Assembly: GCA_004295085.1 (NCBI GenBank)
Contig: SHNF01000009.1
Coordinates: 62,001 to 126,000, forward strand
Source of the DNA: Planctomycetota bacterium
GTDB taxonomy: Bacteria > Planctomycetota > UBA1135
Direction of reading: 5' to 3'
Length of the DNA stretch: 64,000 bases
Shown: positions 1-10,303 of the stretch, piece after piece
How the letters are laid out: every line of letters begins with the position of its first letter
Position numbering within the stretch: position 1 is the first letter of the stretch
Position numbers and translations under genes: made by a program
Notes under the pieces: generated by a model
What the model saw: the letters and a program-made list of their open reading frames with translations, nothing else
What the model was told of the DNA's origin: nothing
Databases searched by the model: none

Positions 1-122
1 CAAACCGGAGCTTCTGCACCAACTTCTTGCCGGCCCCGGCCGGCACCTGCAGCGCCTTCGTGGCCGGCTCCACCTGCAGCGTCATCAACGGCACCAGCGG
101 CAGCTTCTGCAAGTGGCCCTAA
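1..122 (+). CDS. C-terminal end of a Cys-rich protein (partial)
   Basis: The window opens inside a gene read in the frame that ends at TAA 120-122. The 39 visible residues are rich in Cys, Ser, Thr and Gly, with five Cys, and end in FCKWP. The repeated C-S-x-F/V-I-x-x-G pattern resembles the tail of a secreted structural protein, but the fragment is too short to place in a family. Function unknown. Confidence 0.5.
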   Translation, partial: NRSFCTNFLPAPAGTCSAFVAGSTCSVINGTSGSFCKWP

Positions 123-150
123 GCTTGGGTTGACGGGCCAGGACTTGCGA

Positions 151-226
151 TGGAGCGGGCGACGGGATTCGAACCCGCGACATGCAGCATGGGAAGCTGC
201 CACTCTACCAACTGAGTTACGCCCGC
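151..226 (-). tRNA. tRNA-Gly(CCC)
   Basis: Read on the minus strand, this folds into a full cloverleaf. The acceptor stem GCGGGCG/CGCCCGC pairs perfectly, the T arm carries GGTTCGAATCC, and the anticodon stem GCAGC/GCTGC closes the loop TTCCCAT, so the anticodon is CCC (glycine). The discriminator base is T and CCA is encoded in the DNA at 151-153. It reads GGG codons, which are common in this GC-rich genome. Confidence 0.95.
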
Positions 227-248
227 CCGGCGCAGCGGCGGATTCTAG

Positions 249-551
249 CTAGCGCCAGCGGTCGTCCAGGGGGGCGTCAGGGCCGGATTCGCCGCCGCCG
301 TCCTGCTTCACCTTGTCCTGGGCCTTGCGGAACAGGTCTTCCAGCTCCTGCTTGCGCTTGCGCTCCGCCTCCAAGGCGGCCGAGAAGCTGTCGGCGGCCT
401 TGGAGCTGCGTTCCTGGACGCGGCTGACCACCTCTGACAGGTCCTTGGCCCTGGGCTTGTCGCTGGAGGCAAAGACCTTGCCGCTGCGGGCGTCCACTCG
501 CAGGTGGGCGCCGCAGCAAGGGCATTGGACCTGGAGTTCCTTGGCGGTCAT
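249..551 (-). CDS. Small zinc-ribbon/coiled-coil protein, function unknown
   Basis: 100 residues from ATG 551. A CPCC motif near the N-terminus (residues 10-13) in the context VQCPCCGAHLRVDARSGKV looks like half of a zinc ribbon. Residues 38-80 are highly charged and probably a helix or coiled coil. The acidic, Gly-rich tail looks disordered. The small CxCC ribbon could bind nucleic acid or act as an adaptor, but I do not recognise a family. It lies just downstream of the mazG operon on the same strand, 171 bases away, and may be its last gene. Confidence 0.7.
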   Translation of the reverse strand: MTAKELQVQCPCCGAHLRVDARSGKVFASSDKPRAKDLSEVVSRVQERSSKAADSFSAALEAERKRKQELEDLFRKAQDKVKQDGGGESGPDAPLDDRWR

Positions 552-722
552 CCCGGCAGGTTAACACGTGGAAAAAGCTGTGGAGAAGCGGGAACAAACG
601 GGGGATTAGCCCCATCGCACGATGATCAGCAACACAGGGGCGGCGCCGGAGCAGCCGGCGATCGCTCCCAGGGGTAGCTCAGGTCGCCTTTGAGGATTCA
701 TCCAGGGGGCAGGCGGCAGGAG

Positions 723-1079
723 TTACCCCGTTTTGTTCCTGCGCAAGACTTTCTTCTGCCTGGGTTTTGCGCCGGGATCCGGGCACGCGCAGGGAGTTGC
801 GTGGCAGTAAGGACAGCCCTTGCCGTACTTGCGGCGCGCGGCGCGCTCCAGGTCGACGCCCTGGATCGAGGCCAGGGTAGACAGCCAGGCCAGAACGTCC
901 GCGAATTCCTCCTCCTGCCGGCCGCGCTCGCCCCGGCGCAGCGCCCGGGTCAGCTCGCCGACCTCTTCAGCGAACCAGAAATACGTGCCGTGCAAGCCCC
1001 TCGCCTTGTCCTTGCGATAGTAGATGGACTCGATGAGGCGTTGGAACTCACGCAGGCCCATCGGTTTGCGGTTGTTCAT
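723..1079 (-). CDS. MazG-like nucleotide pyrophosphohydrolase
   Basis: 118 residues. The family hydrolyses (d)NTPs to NMP and pyrophosphate, usually to clear non-canonical or excess nucleotides. The MazG metal-binding signature is visible as E38-E39-x2-E42 followed by E58-x2-D61. After the single MazG domain comes a Cys-rich tail (CPYCHATPCAC), seen in some short MazG-like proteins and possibly metal-binding. The ATG overlaps the stop of the phosphatase-like gene in an ATGA, making it the fourth gene of the uvrD-pgpA-phosphatase-mazG operon. The grouping with a helicase fits genome or nucleotide-pool maintenance. Confidence 0.85.
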   Translation of the reverse strand: MNNRKPMGLREFQRLIESIYYRKDKARGLHGTYFWFAEEVGELTRALRRGERGRQEEEFADVLAWLSTLASIQGVDLERAARRKYGKGCPYCHATPCACPDPGAKPRQKKVLRRNKTG

Positions 1080-2497
1080 GCGGACTCCCGGCGCAGCAGG
1101 GCGAAGGCCAGATCGGTGCGCGGCGGCGCGCCCAGGAAGGAGTGCAGCTTGCCTTCCATGGACGCCAGCCCCTCCTGGACCGCCAGCTTGGCCAGGGTGT
1201 AGACGCCGTTCTCGCCGAGAGGGCGCCCGTCCGCGCTGGTGCAGTCGAAGGCATCGGGACTGAACAGGAACAGGGCGTCGCCGGGCTTGAGCTGGAGGCC
1301 GGTGGTCTCCAGGGAGCGGCGGAACACCGGCCCCTGGTCGAAGCCGAGCGCGATGCCGTTGGGCTGGATCTTGCGCAGCTGGCCGGAAGCGGCGTCGTAG
1401 CGGATGGCGGGAGCCTTGTGGCCGGGCGAAACCAGCTCGACTTGTCCGCTTTCCGGCTCCAGGCGGGCCACGACGGCGGAGGCATAGAGGCCGCGGGCCA
1501 GGTCGCGGTTCAGGGAGGCATTGGTGGAGTCGCAGGCGGCCGCCAGCGGCTGGCCTTGCAGGATGGCCCCGCGCAGGTAGGCGCGCGTCATGGCCATGAG
1601 CAGGGCGCCGGGCGTGCCGCGCGCCGCGGTGGCGCCGACCACCACGGTCAGGCGGCCACGATCGTCGGCCAGCGCGTCCACGAAGTCGCCGCTGCCGGCG
1701 TCCTCGGCTTCCAAGAGACGCGTCTCGATGGTGTATCCGGAAGGTGCGGCCACCGTCATGGGCAGGAGATTGCGGCGCAGCTCGCGCAGGAGCTCGCTCT
1801 CACGCTGGCTCTTGGCCAGGGCGCGCTGCGCCGCCTCCTTGGCCACGAGGTCGCGCACCATGCGGTCGACGGCCCGGCCGAGCTGTGCCACTTCGCCGCT
1901 CGCGGACTGGACGTGGACCAGGTGGTCGATCCGGCCGCGGCTGACGGCCATGACGTCCTCGATCATGGCCTGCACCGGCGTCACGGCGCGCCGCGCCACC
2001 CACGCGCCCAGGGCGACCGTGACCACGACCAGGCCGCCGGTGACCATGAGCACCAGGACCAGCAGGCGGCTGGAGGCGGCGGGATCGTCCTGCGCGGGAG
2101 CGAACAGCAGGATCGGCTGTTCGGCAGCGGACTCGCTGCCGGCGCCGGGCTCCACGGCGCGGTAGATGCGCGCCTCGCGCGGCCCGGAGGACGTGCTCAC
2201 CTCGCCGCGGGCGATCTGCAGGTCCACGCCGCCGTGCTCCACGCGCTCCGCGGGCAGCTCGCCCGGAAGCTCGGCCCCGGCGGCGCGCATGCGGGCGGTG
2301 GTTGCCGCCATCTCGCGGCGCGCGTCCTCCACCGCCTCGCGCTGCAGGCTGGCCGCCACCCGGAGCAGCAGGAACGTGGTGGGCACCGCGAACACCAGGG
2401 CGCCCGCGCCCAGCCACAAGGTGATGCGGCCCACCAGGCCCAAGCCGGGGGCGGAACGCAGCGGAGCGGCGCCGTCCGGGGTGTCGGCGTGCTTCAA
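1076..2497 (-). CDS. HAMP-SpoIIE (PP2C-type) phosphatase-like membrane protein
   Basis: About 473 residues from TTG 2497. Two membrane segments (about 25-47 and 145-168) flank an extracytoplasmic domain. A HAMP domain (about 169-221), a short coiled coil and a C-terminal SpoIIE/RsbU-type PP2C domain follow, an architecture of stress-signalling phosphatases that act on anti-sigma antagonists. The first metal Asp is present in SGDFVD (D271), and SPDAFD is near the usual TDG motif. The usual GDVSGHG motif reads GATAARG, so a metal-binding Asp is missing. Start is uncertain: CTG 2503 would give a CTGA overlap with pgpA, and TTG 2497 lies two codons later. No ATG lies nearby. Confidence 0.75.
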   Translation of the reverse strand: MKHADTPDGAAPLRSAPGLGLVGRITLWLGAGALVFAVPTTFLLLRVAASLQREAVEDARREMAATTARMRAAGAELPGELPAERVEHGGVDLQIARGEVSTSSGPREARIYRAVEPGAGSESAAEQPILLFAPAQDDPAASSRLLVLVLMVTGGLVVVTVALGAWVARRAVTPVQAMIEDVMAVSRGRIDHLVHVQSASGEVAQLGRAVDRMVRDLVAKEAAQRALAKSQRESELLRELRRNLLPMTVAAPSGYTIETRLLEAEDAGSGDFVDALADDRGRLTVVVGATAARGTPGALLMAMTRAYLRGAILQGQPLAAACDSTNASLNRDLARGLYASAVVARLEPESGQVELVSPGHKAPAIRYDAASGQLRKIQPNGIALGFDQGPVFRRSLETTGLQLKPGDALFLFSPDAFDCTSADGRPLGENGVYTLAKLAVQEGLASMEGKLHSFLGAPPRTDLAFALLRRESA

Positions 2498-2499
2498 GT

Positions 2500-3011
2500 T
2501 CAGGCGCGGAACAGACCGGGCAGGACCAGGTGCAAGGCGGCAAGCAGCAGCCAGGCCCAAACTCCGGCCGCAAGATCGTCCAGCAGGATACCCCAGCCGC
2601 CGGGCAGGCGCTCCAGCCGCCGCGCCGGGGGCGGTTTCAGCACGTCGGTCAGACGGAACAGGAAAAATGCGGCCCCCAGGGTGGTCCAGCCCGGAAAGCC
2701 GCGCGGGAACCCGGCCTGCGGAGCCCACCAGGCGGCGGCCAGCAGGTATCCCGCGACCTCGTCCAGGACGTAGCGCTGGGGGTCCTTGCGGCCGTAATGG
2801 CGCTCGGCCCAGTGGCCCAGGGGCACCCCCACGGCTGCCACCGCCGCCGCGCTGGCCAGCACGCCCAGGAAGTAGTGGTCCGGCGCCCCGAAGCCCCACA
2901 GGGCCGCCAGGGCCACGCCGCCGAGGGTGCCGAAGCTGCCCGGCGCAACCGGCGCGAAGCCCAGCCCGCCGGCGGAGATCAGCCATTCGCCGGCAGTGTC
3001 GCGCCAGCGGG

Positions 3012-3015
<4 letters not shown>
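2500..3015 (-). CDS. pgpA: Phosphatidylglycerophosphatase A
   Basis: 171 residues. PgpA removes the phosphate from phosphatidylglycerophosphate to give phosphatidylglycerol at the inner membrane. Family hallmarks are the N-terminal GFAPVAPGSFGTLGG (19-33), the DEVAGY motif (D85-E86) and a second acidic LLDDLAAGV motif, with several hydrophobic segments. The length is typical. The start is GTG 3015, which overlaps the uvrD stop as GTGA; a longer frame upstream would sit entirely inside uvrD. It is the second gene of the four-gene operon. Confidence 0.88.
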
Positions 3016-5171
<2,156 letters not shown>

Positions 5172-5182
5172 CGCGAGCCCTC

Positions 5183-5188
5183 ATTATT
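5183..5188 (-). promoter_or_regulatory. Putative -10 box of uvrD, very close to the start codon
   Basis: On the minus strand AATAAT (5/6 match to TATAAT) stands 11 nt before the uvrD ATG. A start site 6-8 nt downstream would leave almost no 5' UTR. No -35 match is evident. Confidence 0.4.
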
Positions 5189-5215
5189 CCGGCGCAGCGC
5201 GCGGCGCGCACCCCT

Positions 5216-5221
5216 TAGGAT
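5216..5221 (+). promoter_or_regulatory. Putative -10 box of acpS, leaderless type
   Basis: TAGGAT is separated from the acpS ATG (5231) by only 9 nt and no Shine-Dalgarno sequence is present. It lies back to back with the uvrD hexamer in a 59-base divergent spacer. Confidence 0.45.
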
Positions 5222-5230
5222 TCCCGGCGC

Positions 5231-5647
5231 ATGCAGCCGCCTGCGCCCGACGGGCTTCCCGGCGTCGGATTCGACCTTGTGGACGTAGACCGATTCCGCC
5301 TGGCCATGGAGCGCAACGGCGACCGCTTCCGCCAGCGCGTCTTCACCCCGCACGAGCAGTCCGAGTGCGACGGCCGCGCCGACCCCATCCTGCACTACGC
5401 GGCCCGCTTCGCCGCCAAGGAGGCCGGGATGAAGGCCCTGGGCACCGGCTGGTCCGGAGGCGTCGGTTTTCGCGATTTCGAGGTGCATTCGGACGGCCGG
5501 CACCCGCCCAGGCTGGTGCTGCACGGCAAGGCCGCGGAGGTGGCGGAACACCATGGTCTCCGCGGCTTGCGCGTTTCCTTGAGCCACACCACCCGTTCCG
5601 CCGGAGCGGCGGTCGTGGCCGTGCCCGGCCCTCCGGCGGCGGTCTAG
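5231..5647 (+). CDS. acpS: Holo-[acyl-carrier-protein] synthase
   Basis: 138 residues. AcpS transfers 4'-phosphopantetheine from CoA to acyl carrier protein in the cytoplasm, activating it for fatty acid synthesis. The signature GFDLVDVDRF (13-22) carries the Mg-binding Asp, and ARFAAKEAGMKALG (59-71) carries the catalytic Glu (E64). A late SLSHT motif is also conserved. Length is slightly above the usual 120-130. Starts at ATG 5231 behind a close TAGGAT box. Its TAG stop shares a CTAG palindrome with the stop of the convergent TPR gene. Confidence 0.92.
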   Translation: MQPPAPDGLPGVGFDLVDVDRFRLAMERNGDRFRQRVFTPHEQSECDGRADPILHYAARFAAKEAGMKALGTGWSGGVGFRDFEVHSDGRHPPRLVLHGKAAEVAEHHGLRGLRVSLSHTTRSAGAAVVAVPGPPAAV

Positions 5648-6435
5648 GGCTCCTCCAGCGCCTCGTCGACAGCGGCCGCGGCGCCACCCACCTGCTTCTC
5701 ACGGGCTTTGCGCAGCAGCTCCGGCGACTTCATGCGCTCCAGGGCGCTGCGCAGCTCCTCCGCCTCCTTGGTAGGCTCGGAAGCCAGCGCTTCCATCTGC
5801 GCCTGCACCGCCCGGATGCGGTTCTCTGCGCGCACCAGGTCGCCCTTCCCGATCCAGGCCTTGGCCTCGAGGTCGGCGGCGCGCACCACCTCCACCGGTC
5901 CCTCGGCATTGGCGGCCCAGGCGGCGAAGGAGCTGGCTGCGGCCTCCCACTGCGCCAGATCGAGCTGCACCTTGCCGGTCCACTCGCGGCTGTCGTTCAG
6001 GTAGCGCAGGTTCACCCCGGGCAGCGCCTGCACGCGCTGGTACGCCTGCACGGCCGCGTCCATCTCGCGCTCGCGGCGGTGCAGATGGCCGATCTCGAGC
6101 AAGGCGCGCGGGACGAAGTCCGTGCCCTGGCCGTGGTCCAGGGCCTCCTGGAAGGCTCCGCGAGCCGCTCCTGCCTGCCCCAGTCCGCGGTGGATCTCGC
6201 CGCGGCGGAAGGCGGCTTCGGCCAGGAGCGTGCCCCCGTCCGGCCAGTAGCGCGGCACCGCGGCGTAGGCCTCCAGCGCCCGCTGCAGCGCCGCCACGCG
6301 CTCGGCGCCTTCCGTGCCGCGGCTCTCGGACTTGACCTTCTTCGCGTAGTTGAGCTGGGCCGCCGCCGTGGGTTGTTTGGGGACCTCGCCGGCCTGCAGA
6401 GCGGCGAGCGTGCACAGGACAAAGGAAGCCAACAT
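5644..6435 (-). CDS. Secreted TPR-like protein
   Basis: 263 residues. The N-terminal MLASFVLCTLAALQAGE is a short signal peptide. Most of the rest is alpha-helical with TPR-like repeats (alternating A/G/L/Y patterns such as AEAAFRRGEIHRGLGQAGAA and LLEIGHLHRREREMDAAVQA), so it is probably a periplasmic scaffold. It lies 87 bases downstream of the ECF sigma gene on the same strand and may be co-transcribed with it. The last residues overlap the end of acpS by 4 bases. No enzymatic motif is seen. Confidence 0.7.
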   Translation of the reverse strand: MLASFVLCTLAALQAGEVPKQPTAAAQLNYAKKVKSESRGTEGAERVAALQRALEAYAAVPRYWPDGGTLLAEAAFRRGEIHRGLGQAGAARGAFQEALDHGQGTDFVPRALLEIGHLHRREREMDAAVQAYQRVQALPGVNLRYLNDSREWTGKVQLDLAQWEAAASSFAAWAANAEGPVEVVRAADLEAKAWIGKGDLVRAENRIRAVQAQMEALASEPTKEAEELRSALERMKSPELLRKAREKQVGGAAAAVDEALEEP

Positions 6436-6522
6436 GGGCGATCGTCTCCTTTCCTCTCGTGTCTGATGGTTGCGCCGGTCGCCTCGGCGCCGGCGCAGAG
6501 AGGACGGACTGGGCGGAAAAGG

Positions 6523-7059
6523 TTACGCCTGGTCTTGCGGATTTCGGGCGGCCGCCACCAGCCAGCGGCGCAGCCTGCGGCGGGCCCGGAACAGGCGTAC
6601 CTTCACGTTGGCGACCGACAGCCGTTCCCGTTGTGCCATCCCCTCGCAGGACACGCCGTCGTGGTAATGCGCCCGGATCAGGCGCTGGTAGTGCTCTGGC
6701 AGGCTGGACACGGCTGCGGGCAGAAGCTCCAGCATCCGGCCGTGGGGAAGCTCGCGGGGCCCCAGCTTCCACGACGGGGCCGGGACCGGCGGCCGCGCGC
6801 CCGACAGCAGGCCCGTGGCCTCCAAGCCGAGGGGGCAGGGGAGGTTGCGGCGCACCTCGTCCACGGCCAGGTTGCGGGCGATGCGGAACAGCCAGGAGCG
6901 TGGCTCCTCCGGCGGGTAGCCCCCGCGCGCCGCCTCCAGCAGCCGCATCGTCGCCTCGTGCGCAATGTCGCGGGCCAGGACCCGGCTGCCCAGGCGTTTG
7001 AGCAGGAAGCGCTCCAGCTGCTCGGTCCACGCGCAGACTTGCTGATCCGAAAACTCCAT
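6523..7059 (-). CDS. ECF-type RNA polymerase sigma factor
   Basis: 178 residues, right for the extracytoplasmic-function group. Region 2 is visible (RDIAHEATMRLLEAARG then RSWLFRIARNLAVDEVRR, the -10 binding helix). Region 4 follows (LPEHYQRLIRAHYHDGVSCEGMA, then VKVRLFRARRRLRRWL, the -35 binding helix-turn-helix). A Pro-rich linker of about 45 residues joins them. No anti-sigma gene lies next to it; both neighbours are secreted TPR proteins, which may be its targets. Confidence 0.9.
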   Translation of the reverse strand: MEFSDQQVCAWTEQLERFLLKRLGSRVLARDIAHEATMRLLEAARGGYPPEEPRSWLFRIARNLAVDEVRRNLPCPLGLEATGLLSGARPPVPAPSWKLGPRELPHGRMLELLPAAVSSLPEHYQRLIRAHYHDGVSCEGMAQRERLSVANVKVRLFRARRRLRRWLVAAARNPQDQA

Positions 7060-7121
7060 CGCTCCCTTTCCACGCGCGCGCCGCCCGGGAGGCGGAAAAT
7101 CCGCGAGAAGCAGCAGTCCGG

Positions 7122-8231
7122 CTACTTCGGCTTCAAGTTCAGCGCTTGCAGCAGCCGCTCGGTCCAGGCCGAGCGCGGGAACTTGGTGTTGGCGTACTGC
7201 GCCAGGAAGTAGCCCTGCCGCTTGCTGGTTTCATCCTGACGCCGGGTGAGGGCGTCGGACGCGTAGAAGATGCTGCGCGGCACCAGGCTCACCACTTCCT
7301 TGTGCATCAGGATGACGCGCAAGTGCGCCAGGGCGGCATCCAGGAAACGGCCATCGGCCTGCTTGGGGTCGTCGAACTTCAGTGCGCGCTTGTACGCGAC
7401 GTCACCCAGTCCCGACCACGCCGCCGCCTCGGTCAGGTCATCCGCCTGCCCGCTCTCGAGGATGTCCTTGAAGAACTTCTCCGCGGCATCGAAGTCGGGG
7501 GATTCCATCTCCAGCATGGTCGTGCCGATGGCGACGTTGGCGCCGTTGGCCACGGTCGGATACAGCTCGCGGTTCTTCTCCACGATCTGCTGGAGCCTGC
7601 GGATCTTGTCGTTGCCCTTCAGGCCGGAATCCAGCAGGATGAGGCCGAGCTCGGACTCGCGGCCCCAGCGCTCCGGCAGCCCCTTGCTCTGCACCGCGGC
7701 GGCCAGCTCCTCGTATACCTTCCGCGCCGTGGCCGCGTCCTGGGCGTCGGTGGCCGCCTGAGCCTTCAGCTTGAGCGCCGGAGCGAAGAAGAAGCTGTCC
7801 GGCACCTTCGTGAGCAGGGCGTCCACTGCAGCGCTCACTCCCTTGGCGTCGCCCAGGGCGTTGTTGCACTGGGCCTGACGGAAGAGCGAGTGCTGCACCA
7901 CCCAGGCGTAGCGCGGATTGCCCATCAGCCGCTCGTCCGCGAGCACCTCGTTGAACGCGCCGATCGCCCCGCCCCAGTCGCCGTCGTTCATGAGGCCGAG
8001 GGCGGTGTCGAAATCCTCCAGGGCCGCAGCCCCGGTCGCGTGCTGCACCTCGATGACGTCCTGCGCCGGCTTGCGGCCCTCCGTGGTGCCGGTCTTGTAG
8101 ACGACCTCCTTGTAGGTCTCGCTGGTGACCCGGTCCACCGACATGACCTTGCCGTTGGTCAGGACGATCCGGTCCGATTGGAGGGCCGGCGCGGCGAGCA
8201 GGAAGGCAGCGGTGATCAGGTTCGGCAGCAT
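7122..8231 (-). CDS. Secreted TPR-repeat protein
   Basis: 369 residues from ATG 8231, followed by a signal peptide (MLPNLITAAFLLAAPALQ). A small beta segment follows (RIVLTNGKVMSVDRVTSE, about 20-60), then TPR-like helical pairs to the end. Planctomycetes often carry such N-terminal beta plus TPR secreted proteins. The frame stays open further upstream, but that extension lies under the xdhC-like gene and lacks a signal sequence, so the inner start was chosen. It precedes the ECF sigma gene by 62 bases on the same strand. Function unknown. Confidence 0.72.
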   Translation of the reverse strand: MLPNLITAAFLLAAPALQSDRIVLTNGKVMSVDRVTSETYKEVVYKTGTTEGRKPAQDVIEVQHATGAAALEDFDTALGLMNDGDWGGAIGAFNEVLADERLMGNPRYAWVVQHSLFRQAQCNNALGDAKGVSAAVDALLTKVPDSFFFAPALKLKAQAATDAQDAATARKVYEELAAAVQSKGLPERWGRESELGLILLDSGLKGNDKIRRLQQIVEKNRELYPTVANGANVAIGTTMLEMESPDFDAAEKFFKDILESGQADDLTEAAAWSGLGDVAYKRALKFDDPKQADGRFLDAALAHLRVILMHKEVVSLVPRSIFYASDALTRRQDETSKRQGYFLAQYANTKFPRSAWTERLLQALNLKPK

Positions 8232-8301
8232 GTGGATCGCGGCACGCGGGGGCCCGCGCGCCCGGTGGGCCGAACAGGATACCGGCCCTCCCCGATTAGT
8301 G

Positions 8302-9147
8302 TCAGACCGGGGCCTGGTGACGCCGTTCCGGGCGGGCAGGCCGCTCCGGCGCCGCCTGCAGCGCCCCGGTGCGCCGCAGCCGCACCAGCTCCGCCACGAG
8401 CGCCACGGCGATCTCCCCATGGCTGCGCGCCCCGATGTCCAGGCCGATCGGCGTCTTGATCGAGGCCAGGAACTCGGGCGCGACGCCCTCGTCCAGGAGG
8501 ATCCGGTCCAGGGTCGCCTTCTTGGCGCGCGAACCGATGAGGCCCAGGTACTTGGGCCGGCAGCCCCCATCATGGATGGCCTTCAGCACCGCGGCGTCAT
8601 CCTTGTGGCCGCGGGTGGCCACCACCAGGTAGTGGTGCCCGGCCGGCGCCACGCGCCGCACCGCCTCCTCCCAGGACCCGGCGAAGCACTCGTCCGCCGC
8701 GGGGTGCTGCCTGGGCTCCGCGTACTCGGCGCGGTCGTCGCACACGTGCACGCGCAGCTCGCATTCCTTGGCCACCCGCGCCGCCGCGCCGGCCACGTGG
8801 CCGCCGCCGAACAGCACCAGGATGGGAGGCGTCACCGGCTCCGCCAGGATCGTCACCTGCCCCCCGCAGATCAAGCCCGACTCCGGCAGGTCCCTCTGGT
8901 TCAGGCTGAAGCTGCGCGTCTCCGGCCGGTCGCTATGGATGACCTCCAGCGCCATCCTGCGCACGTCCTCCTCGACGCAGCCTCCGCCCACCGTCCCGAG
9001 CGTGCTGCCATCCTGCCGCACCAGCATCTTCATGGTCTCCTTCCCGGGGGTGCTGCCGCGGGTCAGCAGTACCGTGCACAAGGCCGCGGGCACCCCCGCA
9101 GCGCGCAGGCGCACGATTTCTTCGTAGAGGTCCGTAGGCCGGGACAT
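8302..9147 (-). CDS. XdhC/CoxI-family molybdenum hydroxylase maturation protein
   Basis: 281 residues. XdhC binds molybdenum cofactor, helps its sulfuration and inserts it into xanthine dehydrogenase-type enzymes in the cytoplasm. The N-terminal XdhC domain includes the characteristic GSTPGK and GTVGGGCVEE motifs. The C-terminal Rossmann domain has ILVLFGGGHVAGAAA, VVATRGHKDD and LGLIGSRAKK. No xdhA/xdhB or other molybdoenzyme gene is in the window, so its client is unknown. It runs from ATG 9147 and is probably monocistronic. Confidence 0.88.
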   Translation of the reverse strand: MSRPTDLYEEIVRLRAAGVPAALCTVLLTRGSTPGKETMKMLVRQDGSTLGTVGGGCVEEDVRRMALEVIHSDRPETRSFSLNQRDLPESGLICGGQVTILAEPVTPPILVLFGGGHVAGAAARVAKECELRVHVCDDRAEYAEPRQHPAADECFAGSWEEAVRRVAPAGHHYLVVATRGHKDDAAVLKAIHDGGCRPKYLGLIGSRAKKATLDRILLDEGVAPEFLASIKTPIGLDIGARSHGEIAVALVAELVRLRRTGALQAAPERPARPERRHQAPV

Positions 9148-9217
9148 GAGGCCGCGCGCGCCGGGACCGCCGCCGCGGCCGCGCGCTGCCCTTCAGGATA
9201 CCGGACGCCGGCGCCGG

Positions 9218-9655
9218 TCAGAGCCGGACCACGTTGCTGGTCACGCAGCCTGCGATCTCCAGCGCCTGCACGAAGGCGCGGCCGCAGGCGCTGGGCGGAA
9301 CGCCTGTCACCGGCCAGAAGGCGTCACCGTTGGCGTCGGCCAGGGCCGCCCCGCCGAAACGCGCATTCGCGTCGAGCCCCAGCACGGTGCCCGCACAACG
9401 TCCGCCCTGGATGGTCGCCGAGCCGGTGCCGAAGGACCAGAGGAACGCGATGGTGCTGTCGGGCCGCGCCCCGCTCACCAGGAAGGCCATGGGCCCCGGG
9501 CAGTTGCCGAACAGGTTCAAGTTCAACGCGCGCCCGCTGCCGCCGGCGCCGTCAGGCTGCCCCTCCGTGGCGACGGTGCCCGACGGGAGGCTCGCCGCCG
9601 CCAGGGCGGCTGCAGCAAGGGTCGGTGCAATCAGGATGCTGGCAAGGAGTCTCAT
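9218..9655 (-). CDS. Small secreted protein, planctomycete-type
   Basis: 145 residues from ATG 9655 with a signal peptide (about 1-22). The mature part has a paired-Cys pattern (GNCPG, GGRCAG, PSACG, AGCVTSN) and a beta-rich rhythm, with LNLFGNCPGPMAFLVSGA near the start and SNVVRL at the end. Similar Cys-paired beta domains occur at the C-terminus of many planctomycete secreted proteins; here the domain stands alone. A longer reading to 9730 lacks a good signal sequence. Role unknown, probably extracellular. Confidence 0.6.
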   Translation of the reverse strand: MRLLASILIAPTLAAAALAAASLPSGTVATEGQPDGAGGSGRALNLNLFGNCPGPMAFLVSGARPDSTIAFLWSFGTGSATIQGGRCAGTVLGLDANARFGGAALADANGDAFWPVTGVPPSACGRAFVQALEIAGCVTSNVVRL

Positions 9656-9781
9656 GGAGTTGTCCAGGGCGACGAAGGGAAAGAGAGAACGATGCCGTCG
9701 TGGAGCGCGGGGGTGGCGGCATTCACCCATACTTATTGCGAAAACGCCAACGGCGCTCCCTCAGACGAGGCCCAAGTAGCG

Positions 9782-10303
9782 ATGAAGCCTTCCTTCTCCT
9801 CTTCAAATGCCGTATGGCTGTGCGCGCTCGCCATCCTCACGGTGGCCGCGCTGGCCCAGGCCGGGTGGTACTCCGCGCGGCTGCCGGAACGGGTTGCCAC
9901 GCACTTCGAAGCCGATGGGGTGGCGGATGGCTGGGGCAGCCGCATGTCCCTGGTCCTGGGGCAGGCCGGCATCTCCCTGGCGGTGTTCCTGCTGTTCGCC
10001 GGCATTGGCCTGCTGCTGCCGCGCCTGCCGGATGCCTTCATCAACCTGCCGCACAAGGACCACTGGCTCGCGCCCGAACGCCGCGCGCAGAGCCTGCAGC
10101 GGGTCCGCGGCATGCTGCTGCGCATCGGCTGCGCCACCGCCGCGTTCCTGCTGGTCCTGTTCCAGCTCATCTACGCCGCCAACCGCGCCCCGGAGCCGCG
10201 CCTCTCGCCGCTGAGCTGGCTCGCGCTGGCACTGTTCCTGGCCTACGTCGCCGTGGAGATCGTCGCCATGTTGCTGCTCTTCTCCCGGCGCTTCAGAAGG
10301 TGA
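9782..10303 (+). CDS. DUF1648-type integral membrane protein
   Basis: 173 residues from ATG 9782. It has four hydrophobic segments: about 10-26, 58-80, 110-130 and 143-165. The stretch LPERVATHFEADGVADGWGSR after the first segment is the typical DUF1648 signature (xLPxxxPxHFxxxGxxDxW) found in SdpI-like immunity proteins and other small membrane proteins. Its C-terminus overlaps the end of the convergent TonB-dependent receptor by 11 bases. Substrate and role are unknown. Confidence 0.75.
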   Translation: MKPSFSSSNAVWLCALAILTVAALAQAGWYSARLPERVATHFEADGVADGWGSRMSLVLGQAGISLAVFLLFAGIGLLLPRLPDAFINLPHKDHWLAPERRAQSLQRVRGMLLRIGCATAAFLLVLFQLIYAANRAPEPRLSPLSWLALALFLAYVAVEIVAMLLLFSRRFRR

